Below, in pieces: positions 45,950-58,638 of a DNA stretch of 64,000 bases. The stretch lies in the NCBI GenBank assembly GCA_950022295.1, contig OX465598.1:184135501-184199500 (forward strand), read 5' to 3'. Each line of letters starts with the position of its first letter. The stretch's first letter is position 1. The notes below the pieces were generated by a model that saw nothing but the letters and a program-made list of their open reading frames with translations, was not told the origin of the DNA and searched no databases. The DNA comes from Bromus sterilis (lineage: Eukaryota > Streptophyta > Magnoliopsida > Poales > Poaceae). Made by a program: the position numbers and the translations under genes.

Positions 45950-47423
45950 AGGACTGTCTGTAGGATTATCAAGCCTTGGCCGATGTCGAGTCTAGCATTC
46001 TATAGTTATATAGTTACTTGGGTATATAAGGGAACAACGTAAGACTTCCTTTTCTCCTTACCCTCATCGATCTGAGTTCTGAGTCACCCTCATCTTTTCT
46101 ACGGGAAGATAAAACTAGGTTCTTCTTTGTCTCTACTAGGACATCTCGTTGATTGCTTCTCTGTAGCCGTAGAAGTGTTGTTGTCCCCAAGGGGCATCAT
46201 TCTATCAAGTTTCATGAGAAAGTTATGTCCAAATTCTTGTAGGATGTCTCATTTTTCATCTCGGTAAAGCCGTTATGCTGTCCGATTCATTCTAGGAAAT
46301 CTTGTTGAGGAGCATTAGATTTCTAGAATCCCGTGTTGATGCATTTGCAAATCTTTCCTCCCACTCAGATGTCTTTTAGCCAGAGTAACCATGCTAACCA
46401 TTATGTCAGGGTACTTTGTTACTCGACATATCTGTTGTAGTACCTAGGGAGCCATGATCATCCACAAGAAAACCACCCAGTAAGCCAGCTTCGTATGTAT
46501 ACATTTTTACCTGTGTGATGAACCTAGCCACCATTCTCAAACGTGTTCCCAAATGTCATTCATTAGTAGCCACTCCTCCATGAGGATATTGTATGACTTA
46601 TTCTAGAAGTTGTTCCTTATGGATCCTTTGTGTCCCGAAGTCCGACCTTTACCTGATGACCATATCGATGCTACTTGAGGCATGATTGTGGTATCCAGAA
46701 CATCAAGGAGAACATTAGAAGCGGAGTGCTAAATGTCTCTTGGTCGATCCTCCAGACAAGTTATGTTGGCAAGCATCTTGCTATAAGATCTGAGAAGGTG
46801 TTATCTTCCTTTGTATCTGCATTCCCCACATATATTCATCATGGTTGTATGAAGTGTTACCAAGATCTCCAGCACAGATTTGGTTAAGACATATGAATGT
46901 GGAATTCTCAAGTTATAGAAAGCATGCTCAGCCACTAGGTTATATCCTTCGGTATGAAATGGGAATGTGCCTCTCATTTGACGAATTGTCTCTAAACCAT
47001 AGTTTCCATCCAAATTTGAGTGTGCCATTCTTTCGAATTCCTTCAACGATCGTTTTTGTATGCCTGAGTCTGCTGAAAGAAACTTCTATGATCACTGTAT
47101 CAAAAGTTATTCTTTTTTCCTGACTTAGGGAATATTTCTACAAGTCACCTCTCCTTAAGGTGCCTTGTTCGGCATCAAGGGCAACCTAAATCCTCGCTAC
47201 TTTGAAAACTTGTTCACCATCTACTTAAGCGTGGAACTGTTGCCTACCAAATTGAAACTCCCCTACCTCCTTCCATCATTTTGATGTGTGTTTTGTGTCT
47301 CACCTCAAGAGATGTTTTCATATCTCATTCCACGAGTTGGTCATGAGGTTCTCGATCTTCTTGAAGATGCATCCCTGGAGATTTTCCCTCTTATCTTACG
47401 TCTTGAATCTCGGGACGAGATTC
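45950..47423 (+). pseudogene. Element D internal region, pol remnants
   Basis: No open frame. AACAACGTAAGACTTCC (about 46034) matches the element B leader donor. ATCAAGGAGAACATTAGAAGCGGAGT (about 46700; shown in part) corresponds to the B pol region before integrase. TATATTCATCATGG...ATGAAGTGTTACCAAGATCT (46825-46870) matches the integrase zinc-finger region in degraded form, and TCTTGAATCTCGGGACGAGA (47401) matches the sequence around the B pol end. So most of gag and pol has been lost and the rest has drifted. Confidence 0.65.
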
Positions 47424-47441
47424 TTTTGAGTGGGGACGAGT
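47424..47441 (+). other. Element D polypurine tract
   Basis: TTTTGAGTGGGGACGAGT directly before the 3' LTR, one base different from element B's tract. Confidence 0.9.
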
Positions 47442-50400
47442 TGTCACAACCCTAGTTTTGGTATGTGCTTTTTATTTCTAGAAATAAGGCATCATTTTTA
47501 AATTCTTTTATTTAATAATTGAGGATTTGGAAAATCCTCAAAATGAATTTAAATAAATGGCCAGAGAAAAATATTTTTCAAAAAAAATCTTCTGAAATTT
47601 TGAAAAATCTCTATAAATGGGCATGATCACATTTCATGTGTTGTGGGTCCCATGTCATTCTCATGGATTTCTGAAAAAGTCATAAAGTGCCTTTGGAAAT
47701 TAAATATTATTCATATTTGAATTGAAATTCAAATGTTTTGAATTTCAAAAATTCTCAAACAGTGGATGTGACTACTTATATGTCACCTAAGCCCAAATAA
47801 AATGCTTGGGGATTTTATAAAAATGCTCTAGGTATTTGTTTTAGAGCAAAACAAACAAAATAGAAACAATAAAATAAAAAAGTAAAGCAACTCACCTGCT
47901 TACCCTTCTGGCCCACCTGGCCCATCTGCAACTGAAGACTGGCCCTGCCCACCAGGGGTAGAGCCGTCTTCTTCCTGGCGCCAGGAGGACAGAGGCATGG
48001 CGAGCATGCCGGCACCCTTCCCACCTCCTGCTTGCCATGGGACCTCCCCGTCCTCATCTCGTCGCCAGGATAAGGCCCTGGACGCCTCCTCCATTCCCTC
48101 ATTTTTTTCCCAGGCCAATCCCCTCCTTCCTCGCCTTTTTCTGCGCGTACCCGAAGCTCGCCGGCGGTCGCCGTTGCGCACAGACGTGGCCAGTGGCCTT
48201 CCCTTGCCACACCAAGTTGTCCAGGAGGTGCGCGCAGTCGAGAAGCACCGCCCCGCTGAAGATCGAGATCCCGGCCGCCTTGTAGACGATTCCAGCTTCG
48301 CCGAAGCGCTCCAACCGTCGTGGCCTTCCTCCTACAAATTCGTTGCCGCAGCCTCTCCTCAGCCTCCGTCGCCAGCACCACTGTGCTCGGGGTGAGGTTC
48401 TCTTCAAAAACCCCCACTCCATGCTCTGTTTCGTGCCCCGTCGAAAATTTCCCGTCGAGGCAGAACTCCAGCCGCCGTGGAGCTCCTCACCGTCGTGGCC
48501 TCCGGCCTCCTCCGGCTGGCACAGGGGCTCCACTGGATGCGCGCGTGCAAGGGCTGCATCCTGGTGCCCTTGGCGCAGCCATCCGTGGCCGGAGCCGCCT
48601 TCCGCAGCGGGCGCCGCTACGTCCAGAGACGCCGGCGTCAAGCCGCCGGCCACCCATGCCTAACCTCTCGTCTAATTCCCCCCTCTTTCTATGACAGTGG
48701 CCCCCACCCCGCTAATTACACCGGTTTAGTTAAATTAACCCCCTGTTAGTTTAATTTAAACCGGGGAATTACCGTGAGCCACTGACATGTGGGACCCCCA
48801 TGTCAGTTGGACCAGTCAACCCCCCCTGATTTCATGCCGACACAAGCATGATGCAGTAAATCAATTTTCCAGATTTTAAAATATTCCAGAAATTCCTGAA
48901 AATGTTTAAATCTTTGAAATTGAATAACATTTAAACCATAAATCCAAATCAAACAAATAATATATGAAAAATTATCAGAAAAATGCAAGGAATCCAAATA
49001 TGCAACTTTCAAGCATGAAAAATTAGTTTACAATGAACAAACAGTAGCAAATGCAATATGGAAAATTTTGAATATTCATTTGGAGTTTGAATTTGGAATT
49101 CTTTTCCAAATATATTTCAATTAACATGTTGCAACATGAACATAGGTCACATCAGCACCATGCCATGCTATTTTAAGCATCTTGTTTGTGCATTGCAATG
49201 TATGATTTATACTTTGTTGTCTCGGTGTTTGCCTCTTCTCAATAGATTCATCGCCGGACGTAATTTCCGACTGCTCTGAAGACTGGCACCTCGTGATCGT
49301 CAACAAGGCAAGCAAACCCCATTGAGCATGTCTATATAAACCCATTTCCCTCTTGTTCTCTTATGCATGATTAGGTGATTCACATGTTACCGTTCTACCG
49401 CTAGTTGAACCCATCCTTTGCATGACCTATCATTGCTGCCACAGTATTAAGCAAACCTCAACCTAGCAGATACAAGATTGTTTGTGTTCATCATGTGGCC
49501 CTTCATCCGTGTTATGCTTATGCTATGCTTAGAGTGTTTTCAATGAAGTTGATCCATCTGGGTGATGTATCGGGATGGTAGTGAACATTGCAACGTGATG
49601 GTAATGTGTTGGTGAAGTCACCCTAACAAAGGTGAACAATGAGAGGCTGTGTAGGAGTACACAGTGGTTTGTCTCATTTACACTGCCCTAGGCCCCGAGT
49701 TCTCGTGTTGTGATCCAAGACAAGAGTACTTCCACATGCAGGTCTATGGGACCCCGTTTGGCCTACTAACTCACCCCGACTATGGTCCAGGATTCGCATG
49801 GGTTATTGCTTCTTCGATTTGATTTTGTGCCGGAGTGGGAGGAGATGCACGGTTACTTTGTAGCACGGTTTTAGGCAAGCGGAGTTCCATCCGTCGAGGT
49901 GGGCTTGTCGGACCGTCCATACATCGTCTGGGTCCTGAACGGAAACCCCGGCCGGATTCCCGATTGGAGTACATACTCAGATTGGCGATTTCCTGGACTA
50001 GAGTTGGAGCTGTGAGGTAAGTGTCTTGGTGTTTATCCTCGTCCGACATCCGCTTGAAGGATGACGAGTCACGGACGGTAAGTGATGACACGTGTGTGAA
50101 GCGTACACCCCTGCAGGGTAATGATCTATTCGAATGGCCGTGTTCGCGGTTATGTACTACTTGGAGACCTTTACTTGATTATTAGACAACCTGAACGGAT
50201 ACTCTAAAACTGCCAAGATAAGTGTGAGTGCTATGGGTTGCTTCCTCGTGGGGAAGTCGAGGAGGAATCCATGGTGGTGTATTGATGTGGTGATAAAGAT
50301 TAGATTGACTCGAGTGCGCTTCTCATCTCAACTCTATGTAGCCGTAGTACAGGATAGCCTAGTCAAAGCTTTCTGCATTACAACTCCACTTGCCTTTACC

Positions 50401-51277
50401 TTGATACCTGAGCATAAGTAGTATAGTTCTGATGGAAGTATTGCTGAGTACATCTTTGTACTCACGTTTGCATATTTTATGTTTTAGAGAGGAGAACACT
50501 GACCCTGATGGTGGCCTCTACCTCGAGATCGACGCCGACTAAGTCGTATAGTTCCAGACAGCAACCTGGTTCCTTTGGAGGGTCGTTGTATTTTCTTTCA
50601 GGCTTCTTAAGCCATTTGTTAACCTTGTCTTTACTAAGACATAATTTGCTTCCGTTGTTGCTTGATGTAATGTTGGATCCCAGTTATGTGATCTCTGCTT
50701 GTAACACTACCATATCTGCTCTGTTTAGCAGATGCAATGAAACTATGAGTTTGTAGAGTTCATGTTGTGTTACCTGCTATTATACACTTGGTTGTGTGTA
50801 TATTTATATCGTGCATGTCATGTGTGGGGTTCGATAGCTTATTTGTGCTCTCGCCGGCGGTCTTTCTTACACCAAGTGGCCCTGAGATGTGTGCAGCTTG
50901 GGGCATCGTTATGCGATTGCTCGTGACTCCGTCACGTGGCACACTTCGTTGTACGATCGAGCCCGCCCGAGACCCCGACTAAGTGATCGAGTTGGAGTCT
51001 GTTTATGTAAGTGTTATGATTCAATCGGTAATATGATTGAGGCAACTTGTCTATGAGTATGGGATTTCACCACCCATAATCATTTAGACTTGTGAGCGAA
51101 CAATGAGGACCCATCTCAGTTGATCATCCGGGCCTGGATGGGATGCCCATCATGTTCGAGCTTTCCGAGAGTGTCTTGTACTTGGCCTTGTCTGCTTAGA
51201 CAAGTGGGTATGGCTCTCGGCTCTCCATATGATTGAGTTGTGACTGGAATTACATATGCAAATTCCGGGTCCCGACA
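47442..51277 (+). repeat. Element D 3' LTR
   Basis: Copy of the 5' LTR with scattered substitutions and small indels, with the same island at about 47890-48690. Confidence 0.92.
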
Positions 51278-52566
51278 GGAGTTGTCAATTCAACCGCACC
51301 TGAGATACACTTACTTGCAACAATATATTAATAGTAACTGCGATATGGAAGTGATGGTGACAACGGAAATAGTGGCGGTAAAACAGCAAAAGTAAAACAG
51401 CAAAAGCAAACAACTAGTAAGCAGCAGAATTAAGAACACTGTAGGCTAGGGAGATGGATGGTTGGGTGCTGCATGGATGAGATACATCATGTATTTAACT
51501 TGGGGCAAGGCACACAGAAAAGCAATGATCATCTAGGCATATATCAAACATTAGGCATGTACCCCACAGGTAGTTGTACGTGCTTGCAATAAGAACTTGC
51601 ACAACATCTTTTGTCCTACCATCCCGCTACGAACGGGGCCAAAAGGAACTTATGGATATTAAGGTGCTCCTATCAAAGAGCACCGGAACAAAGCATTAAC
51701 AATCAATGGATACAAGGAATCCTAAAACTATAGTCCATCCCCTTTGGTGTCCCAAGTTGTCTCCTTTGGGATCGCTGGTTCTTGACTATAACAGGTGCAT
51801 ACAACTCGTAGATAGGATCAATAACACAAATATATTCATGCAAACACATAGGGTTCAGATCTGGAAACATGACACTCGGGCCCAAAGTGACAAGCATTAA
51901 GAGCAACAAGTTTAAGCAAAGATGATAAACACCAATCTAGATGATAGGCAACATGCCCCCAACAATCTGATAAACTATGACATGATCTAGCTCATCCAAT
52001 CCCTACCATCACCTTTGCCTACAGTAGGGAATAACTCACACATGGAAGGAGAAGTCATGGAGAGAGGATGGAGTGGTGATGATGATGACGATGGCGATGA
52101 TCTCCCCTCACCGAAGGCCAAAACAGCCACCGCCCTCCCGGAGAAGAACAGCGGGTGGCGGCGGCTCCGCGACGAGAATTGGGAAAACGACTTCTCTTCT
52201 GGGGTTTTCTCGCCACGGGAATAAATAGGGGGGCAAAGTAGGGCACCAGAGGGGGGGAGGACCCTCCCAGGCGGCCTCCTGGCGCGGCCAGGGGTGGGGC
52301 CGCGCCAGCAGGGCGCCTGGGGCCCCCTGGCTGCCCTCTGGCCCCACTTCTGGTATATTGGTCCTTCGGGTGCGTGGATTTTCTGTGATTTTTCCTGGAA
52401 TTTTCTAAGACACCTAAAAATCCATTTTCCTGCCCACAATAAAACCATACAGACAGCTCTGCTGAAAACATCGTTAGCCCGGGTTAGTTTCGTCCAAATC
52501 ATGCAAGAATGAGGGCAAAACAATAGCAAAAGTGTTTGGAAAAGTAGATACATTTGAGACGTATCA

Positions 52567-52582
52567 ATTCCCCCAAGCTTAG
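52567..52582 (-). other. Element C polypurine tract
   Basis: Minus strand CTAAGCTTGGGGGAAT directly abuts the 3' LTR. Confidence 0.8.
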
Positions 52583-53261
52583 CATATTGCTTGTCCTCAA
52601 GCAATTCAGTTCAACGAACTGAATGCTACAAAGAAAACTGTGACAAACTCTTTTGCTTCATTAGATGTATATAAGCATGTTCTATGAAAAGAGTCTAGAA
52701 GGTATTGAAACAATGCTATAAGGACAATGCACGAAGCAATCCTTATTTCATGCGAACAATCACAAACAACTAAAAGTAAATAATATGCTACTGAAAATCA
52801 AGACAAGATTACAATGCACATAGCTTGAACATATTATAGTGGTATCTTGCTAGCCTCCATGAGTGAAGCAAAACATAAATGCAGAAACTCCTCCAGAGTT
52901 TTAAAGGAGACTAGAACTAAGAACTTCAGAATAAGTAATACCACAATCATGCAGAAGACAATCTAGTACTTTGGGACAATGCACATTACACTCAGAATGA
53001 CAATTATGCTCTCATAGTTGGTGCTTTGAAGAAAGAAGGTGGAGACTCTCGAACCGTGGATTTTGATGGCAAGGTTGAAAACCCGTGGCTGGAAGCAAAG
53101 GCTAAACATGTACCAGAGCTCTTGGTTTTGAAAACAGAGATAAAATGTTTTTGGGAGGTGCATGATTTGTCAATGAATGCTAGTAGAAAACCCAATCACT
53201 TCTTATGCTAGACGTGTTTCGAGGAACGACTCCCAAGATGGGGACGATCACATCCCCTTAA
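52583..53261. other. Element C internal 3' noncoding region, before solo LTR E
   Basis: AT-rich sequence downstream (in element sense) of the ATHILA-like ORF. No coding signal. It continues after E at 57497. Confidence 0.5.
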
Positions 53262-53266
53262 TCTCC

Positions 53267-56200
53267 TGTAACAGCCCAGATTTCACAAAAAAAAATAAAA
53301 AATTTGTTTTCGGTGTGAATTGTTTGATTGCCTGATTTGTTTGCGGTGTTTGCATCCCCGATTTATCGATCGGTGATTATTTTTCCCCCTCTTATCTCGT
53401 ACCGGACGGAGACCGACCCTTGCCACGCTGACACTCGACCTTTGCGACACCGGGTTTCACCCGATCACCGTCGCGAGACCGCACGAGACCAGCCGCAGCC
53501 AACGAAAGGAAAAACCCTGTTTAATAATTAAATGGGATATTTTTATAGCGCGCCAGAAAGTGTTCTCGGAACGGTTCCAACGCGAGGTGAACGCCTTCGG
53601 CTCGACGCGCTGATCGCGCAATTCGAAGTTTTACCCGAATCGGAGGTCCTGCGGACCCCCGGCGGTCAGAAACGTGAGCACCGCGCGCGAGAGAGAAAAA
53701 CCGGGGATGTTTTTGCAAACTCCCAGCCACCTGGGCTATATAAAGACGACCATACTCCCACCTCTTTCTAGGGTTTCCCTAGCCTAAAAATTGCAGCCAC
53801 CCCCCTGTTTTTTCCTCAAATCTACTCCAAATCAGTCCCAATCCCGAAACCCTAGATCTGGGGCGTTTCCAGCCTTTGGATCCACATCTGGACGGTCCAG
53901 ATTACGTCTCCCACCTCCACCAGCCGCAACCCAGGGATCCGGGCCCCGCAGGGCCCAGCCGCCCCCTCAGCCACCGCCGCCCGAGCCGCCGGCTGGCTGC
54001 CGTGCGCAGCCGCGCCGCCGCCGCACCAGCGAGCGCGCCCAGCCGGTTCCCTCCTCCCGCGCCTCCTTCTTCCTCTCCTCCCTGCTCCCTCTCTCACCTC
54101 GCCCCTCCTCCCTTGCAGCAAGACGAAGAGCGCCATGGACGTCGTCCTCCCGCGCGAGGAGCTCGCCCCGCCGCCGCATTGGAGCACGCCGGCAGCCGAG
54201 CCCGGCCACGCTCGCCTCCTCCTCCTAGCCACGGGATCCGGCGACCCCGCCCCGATCCGCCGCCTCAGATCGTCCTAGCCGGAGCCAGCGACCGCGCCGC
54301 GCCACTCCTCGCCGGAGCCGGCCGCCGTGGGGCTGGATCGGCCGATCCAATCGGCCTCCAACCGCCATGGGCCGAGGCCATCAGCGGCCCACCTCCAGGC
54401 CGAGCCGGCCCAGGCCTCCCAGCCCAGCGCGCCAGCCTCTGCCTCCATGGGCCGAGCCTATCAGGGGTGAGGCCCTCTTTTTCTCCCTTTTATGTTTTTC
54501 CTTTTTATTTATTTTTCTGCTAAGTCTGGAGATTATTGCTGCTGTGATCTGTTTTGCGGCGTAATTTGCGGTAAATCTGTAGCTCGGATCGCGTTGCGCC
54601 CAAAAAGGAAATTGCTTAGAATTGTGTGTACTTCAATCCATCTTTTGTGAGCATTTTGATTTGAGGCCATCTTTATGTTGTTAATTTGTGTTGAAGTGGT
54701 CATCAGGCCGTTAAACTGCTACTAATTGATGTTATGTGTTGTTGTTGTTATTTTATTGCAAGTTTGCATGATGATTGTGACACATCCATGAGGCCTATTG
54801 CATTGATTCTTTTTCGTATGTGTTAAGCATCATGTGTACTTCATTTCCATGCTTTAACTTGTCATGTTTGGGTGCTTTAGCTATATTAAATATTGCTCCA
54901 AAGTGGTGACCCTGATGTTAATGTGCTGCTGTTGCTGAAACTGTTAATTTGTTGCAACTTCGGGTGACGGTTGCGTCGCAACCGTTTATCGGAATTGAGT
55001 GATTCCAATTGCATATTGTTAAGCATCATGTCTACTTCCATTATATGTATTGCATTACCATGATATGCTTTCTGGTCATATATATTTTTAGCTCCAAAGT
55101 TGCTATGGCACTTTTTTTGACGGCCACCTTTGTTTCTCTCTAAGTCTGTAATGTTCCGATGCCATGTTGCATGCTTAATATCTTTTGATCTATGATGCCT
55201 ATTTGCATGATTATTTTTGCCATGCCCTCCCTGCCATGTCTACTTTAGTTCCATATCATTTGTGAGCATGTTTGCATTGATTATCTTGTTTATGCATTGC
55301 TCTGAAGTGTGCTTCGTGATTTTGGCAGATTGTGCCCGTAACTTGTTTTGCTTGTATCTTTTTAACCGTAACTCCGTTTGGGGTGTTCTTTATATGTAAC
55401 TTGATAAGTTTTTCGTGTAATTTGTGTTTATGCTATTGTTTGCTGCTGTTAACCAACCTAAAATATGGTTTAGGTCAGAACAGTACCAAATCTTTTAATT
55501 GTCGTGGAGCACTTAGTGGAATGCCATGTTTAGGATTGTGCCTCACTTAAATTGTCTAGCATAGATAGTTTCTTTTATGCTTCACCTCTTATCATGTTTG
55601 TGTGCTATGCCATGGTTGCTTGAGTTGCCATGTTAATAACCGTTGGTTGATCACCTGTAGCTAAGCAACTTGAACCACCGTAAATGTGCGGTATCGTCGT
55701 GTGTGACGAGTACTCCACTTAACCTGTTAGTAACCGCTCTCAACGGTAGGTGCGATGTCTCGTGTTGCCTTCTTGTTGATGCTTGCTCGTGTTTGCCTCG
55801 TAGTAATAGATGCTTGCTCGTTGATTGCTTTCCAGTGTTTATCGTCTTGTGTGCTTCCGCGGGTACCTTCGGAGACGATGCGAGCGTGCGATCGACTACA
55901 CCTTCGGAACCCGACTTATCAACAGGCAAGGACTATACATTACTTATGATCCATTCTATTTCAACCAGCGGTTTGCATGCTAGTCTAGGTTAGGTTCGAT
56001 GTTTGATCCTACCACATGTTTATAACCTCTTTCAAACCGATACAGCCATGTCCTTTCCCAGCAAACCTTGTACTTCTATGTTACTATTGCTCGTTGCTCA
56101 GCCCCTGCTTAGGATGCTACGAGGTTACCCTGTTACTCCTTGGTTTGGGCTATCACATTATTATATTGTTGTTGATGATATGATTATTATAAATGTTGAC

Positions 56201-57491
56201 TATATTCGACGAAGGATGGAAGGTCTAGGCTATCCCGCCCCGACGCTTTGTTCCATTCGAGTCACCTAGGATCCGAGTTCCCGGGTATTGGTTTTAAGAC
56301 TGAGCGTGCCTAACCGCGTGTGCGATTTTATGGGGTCCCCTTTTCTTACCTACCTAGCTTCAAACATTTCTAGTGGTGGCCCAAGCTGATTTACCATTTG
56401 AAACCGTGTGTGTGCTGGTCAGCTGCCAGTAGTTTTTAAACCAACCCGGACCAGTGAGGACATAGTTCCCTTGTTGGCCCACCTTGCTCAGCTTAGGACC
56501 CGGTTTCCCATGTGTGATTAACCGGCTATCCAAATCTGCGATAGACGGTAGAGACCAGATCGAGAGCGCGGCTGGCTCCTGAGCTGGATGTCGACTCACT
56601 CGGATCTCTTGGAACTAAATCATAAAATGGTTGCCTGTGATGGGTAGCAACTGAGAGAGATGGGCGTGCGTGCGGAGCCTCGTAATGGGCAGTTGGTACA
56701 CCCCTGCGGGGTTAAATCTTTTCGAGAAGCCGTGTCCGCGGTTATGGACGACTTGAGACCTACTCCTTGTTCATAGACAACAACAACTGAGATAATCTTA
56801 ATATAACTTGATCAATGTGTGTGTGCCTTGACTGCTTCTTCTTCGTCGGGATGCGAAGAGGAGGACAAGGATAGGATAGGTGTTATGTTTTGCGTAAGTA
56901 GTTGATAGCAAGACTTGTTGGAGGCGATTCCTCATCGAATGCTTGGTTCTTATCTTACTCTCTAGATCGTTAGCCACTTCATAAATGCTAGTGCGGCAGC
57001 AACCTCACCACTTACCCCTTCCTTACCGTAAACTACTAGTTGTCCTAGAATGACGAGTGATGAAGTCCTTGCTGGGTCAGATGACCACTACAGTTGGATG
57101 CTGAGTACTTATGTACTCATGATACTACCCCCAAACTATTTTCAGGGTTCTTGATCGACAACAGGTATGGTGATCGACGTTTCAAGTGGAGACTCGACGA
57201 CGACTAGTTAGGCGGATCCCGGCGGAGGGCCTGGACCCGTGTGGTTATGGGATCGATGTTTTTCTCTTTGCCACTCAGACATATATCTTCCGATGTTGTA
57301 TTGTATTTGAGGCAGTTGTATGCCGATTGTATGAGATGTTGTATCCTTGTATCTGTAATGTTGTGATATCATGTTGGAAATCCGGGGCATATGGCTATGT
57401 CATATGTCGCGGTGGGACCGATATGTGCTTCGTCCCCGGATCTGGATGGAAACATCTAGATCTGGAACAGTACCGCATATCGGGCCTTACA
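53267..57491 (+). mobile_element. Element E: solo LTR, Tekay-like (4,225 bp)
   Basis: Starts TGTAACAGCCC and ends GGGCCTTACA, inverted ends TGTAA/TTACA, with perfect TSD TCTCC (53262-53266 and 57492-57496). No internal domain lies between the TSDs, so it is a product of LTR-LTR recombination. Contains a TATA box, a GC-rich leader (about 53770-54480) and the CCCCTGCGGGG...GCCGTGTCCGCGG block shared with B, D and G. Open frames in the GC-rich leader are compositional. Confidence 0.9.
53737..53744 (+). promoter_or_regulatory. Solo LTR E TATA box
   Basis: TATATAAA in GGGCTATATAAAGACG, followed about 30 bp on by pyrimidine-rich sequence and a GC-rich leader: a textbook LTR core promoter. Confidence 0.65.
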
Positions 57492-57496
57492 TCTCC

Positions 57497-58609
57497 TTTG
57501 TTTATCACTACCAAAGTTTTCTGATTTCTCATAAACAAAGCGTGAAGGAGGGTTTGTTGGTTGTGATTATCTTTTGTGAGCTGGGCGCACTCATGCTAGT
57601 CCCTCCTCGTATTAGGGGTTTGTAGATTAGACATGCAATCCCGGGATAAAACATGTCTAACATAAGAAAATCATGAATTACCTACTACTTCCTCATGAGC
57701 TAAAGCAGAGGCAAACATAGGAGTGTATTTGAATAATTTCGAGATGGTACAAGAATGTCTTCGTTAGGATGGCCGGTAAATACCACAAAGGAAGGTATGG
57801 TGGACTCATGTGGAATAACGGGTTTCAAGGATTTTGGATGCACAAGCAGAATTCCGCTTAGTGCGAGCGAAGGCTAGCAAAAGACTGGGAAGTGACCAAC
57901 TAGAGAGCAATAACGGTCATAATCATGCAGAGCGACAAAGCAACATTGAATTGGGCATGAAAGTGATATAACTATTCCAAAATTCAAAGATCATCAAGGC
58001 ATAGTAGACTTTTTAGTCTTAAACATGTGTAAGCATGTGCCAAGTCAATCCAAGAATTCCCCAAAGGGAAATACCACTTCAGTATACCAAACCATGAACA
58101 ATTGAATGCATGTAAATCATTTCAACAACACATTATGTACGCTAGCTATTTGAGATTAGCCACAAACAAAGCATGAACCACTGGGAAAGCATTGTAAACA
58201 TAGCACTATGTCGCTACAAGCTGGTCTCTAAGTCATAAGTACAAGCATATGTACAAAATTAGAAACAAAAAGAGTTCATACCGGTTTTCCTTGTTGCATC
58301 CCTTTCGTCTATCTTCGTCATTACTGCCTTGTCACTTGCACGATCGAACGTAGGAAAATATAATCAAGTGCAAATGCCATCACGGACTCGAGCTGAACTC
58401 TGCAACAAAGAAAACTAAAGAGAGAAAATAAATCTTTTTGGATTTTTCAAAGGTTAGACGAAAGAAAGAAAAAAGAGAAAATCTTTTTGTTGTTTTTACA
58501 AAGAAAGAATCATAGAAGAACAGGCAAAAACTTTGAAAAGATCAAAACGAACAATCATAAAACGGATAATACAATGGAAAAAAGGGAGAAGGACACGTAC
58601 TCCCCCAAG
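57497..58609. other. Element C internal noncoding region
   Basis: AT-rich, continues the interrupted internal domain; purine-rich towards 58500. No coding signal on the minus strand. Confidence 0.5.
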
Positions 58610-58628
58610 CTTAGGCTTTTGGCCTAAG
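58597..58628 (-). other. Element C internal polypurine-like tract with hairpin
   Basis: On the minus strand GCCTAAGCTTGGGGGAGTACG resembles the true polypurine tract at 52567. It adjoins a 7-bp perfect stem, CTTAGGC-TTTTG-GCCTAAG (58610-58628), directly downstream of the ATHILA-like ORF stop. It could be a second priming site for plus-strand DNA or an RNA 3' structure; that is inference. Confidence 0.5.
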
Positions 58629-58638
58629 TTGGTATCTG

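Larger units (their letters stand above)
42091..51277 (+). mobile_element. Element D: non-autonomous Tekay-related LTR retrotransposon
   Basis: Two long LTRs (3,843 and 3,836 bp) around only 1,508 bp of internal sequence, with perfect TSD GGAGT (42086-42090, 51278-51282). Plus orientation, tRNA-iMet primer site, and polypurine tract like element B. The internal part contains short degraded blocks matching element B leader and integrase and no open gag or pol. It must rely on a relative for proteins. Confidence 0.92.
41978..52566 (-). repeat. Element C 3' LTR, interrupted by element D
   Basis: 113 bp before D and 1,284 bp after D form one LTR of about 1.4 kb; sequence continuity is proven by the right LTR (63371 onward), which reads through the D site without interruption. 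A GC-rich stretch (about 52200-52345) lies near the LTR 5' side in element orientation. Confidence 0.9.

Noticed and set aside
52015..52224. Acidic plus-strand frame (GDDDDDGDD) in the element C LTR
   Set aside because: Short, in an LTR, made by a GATGATGATG run; no sign of a gene.
53791..54523. Arg/Pro-rich frames in solo LTR E
   Set aside because: They lie in the GC-rich transcribed leader downstream of the TATA box, in several frames and on both strands.
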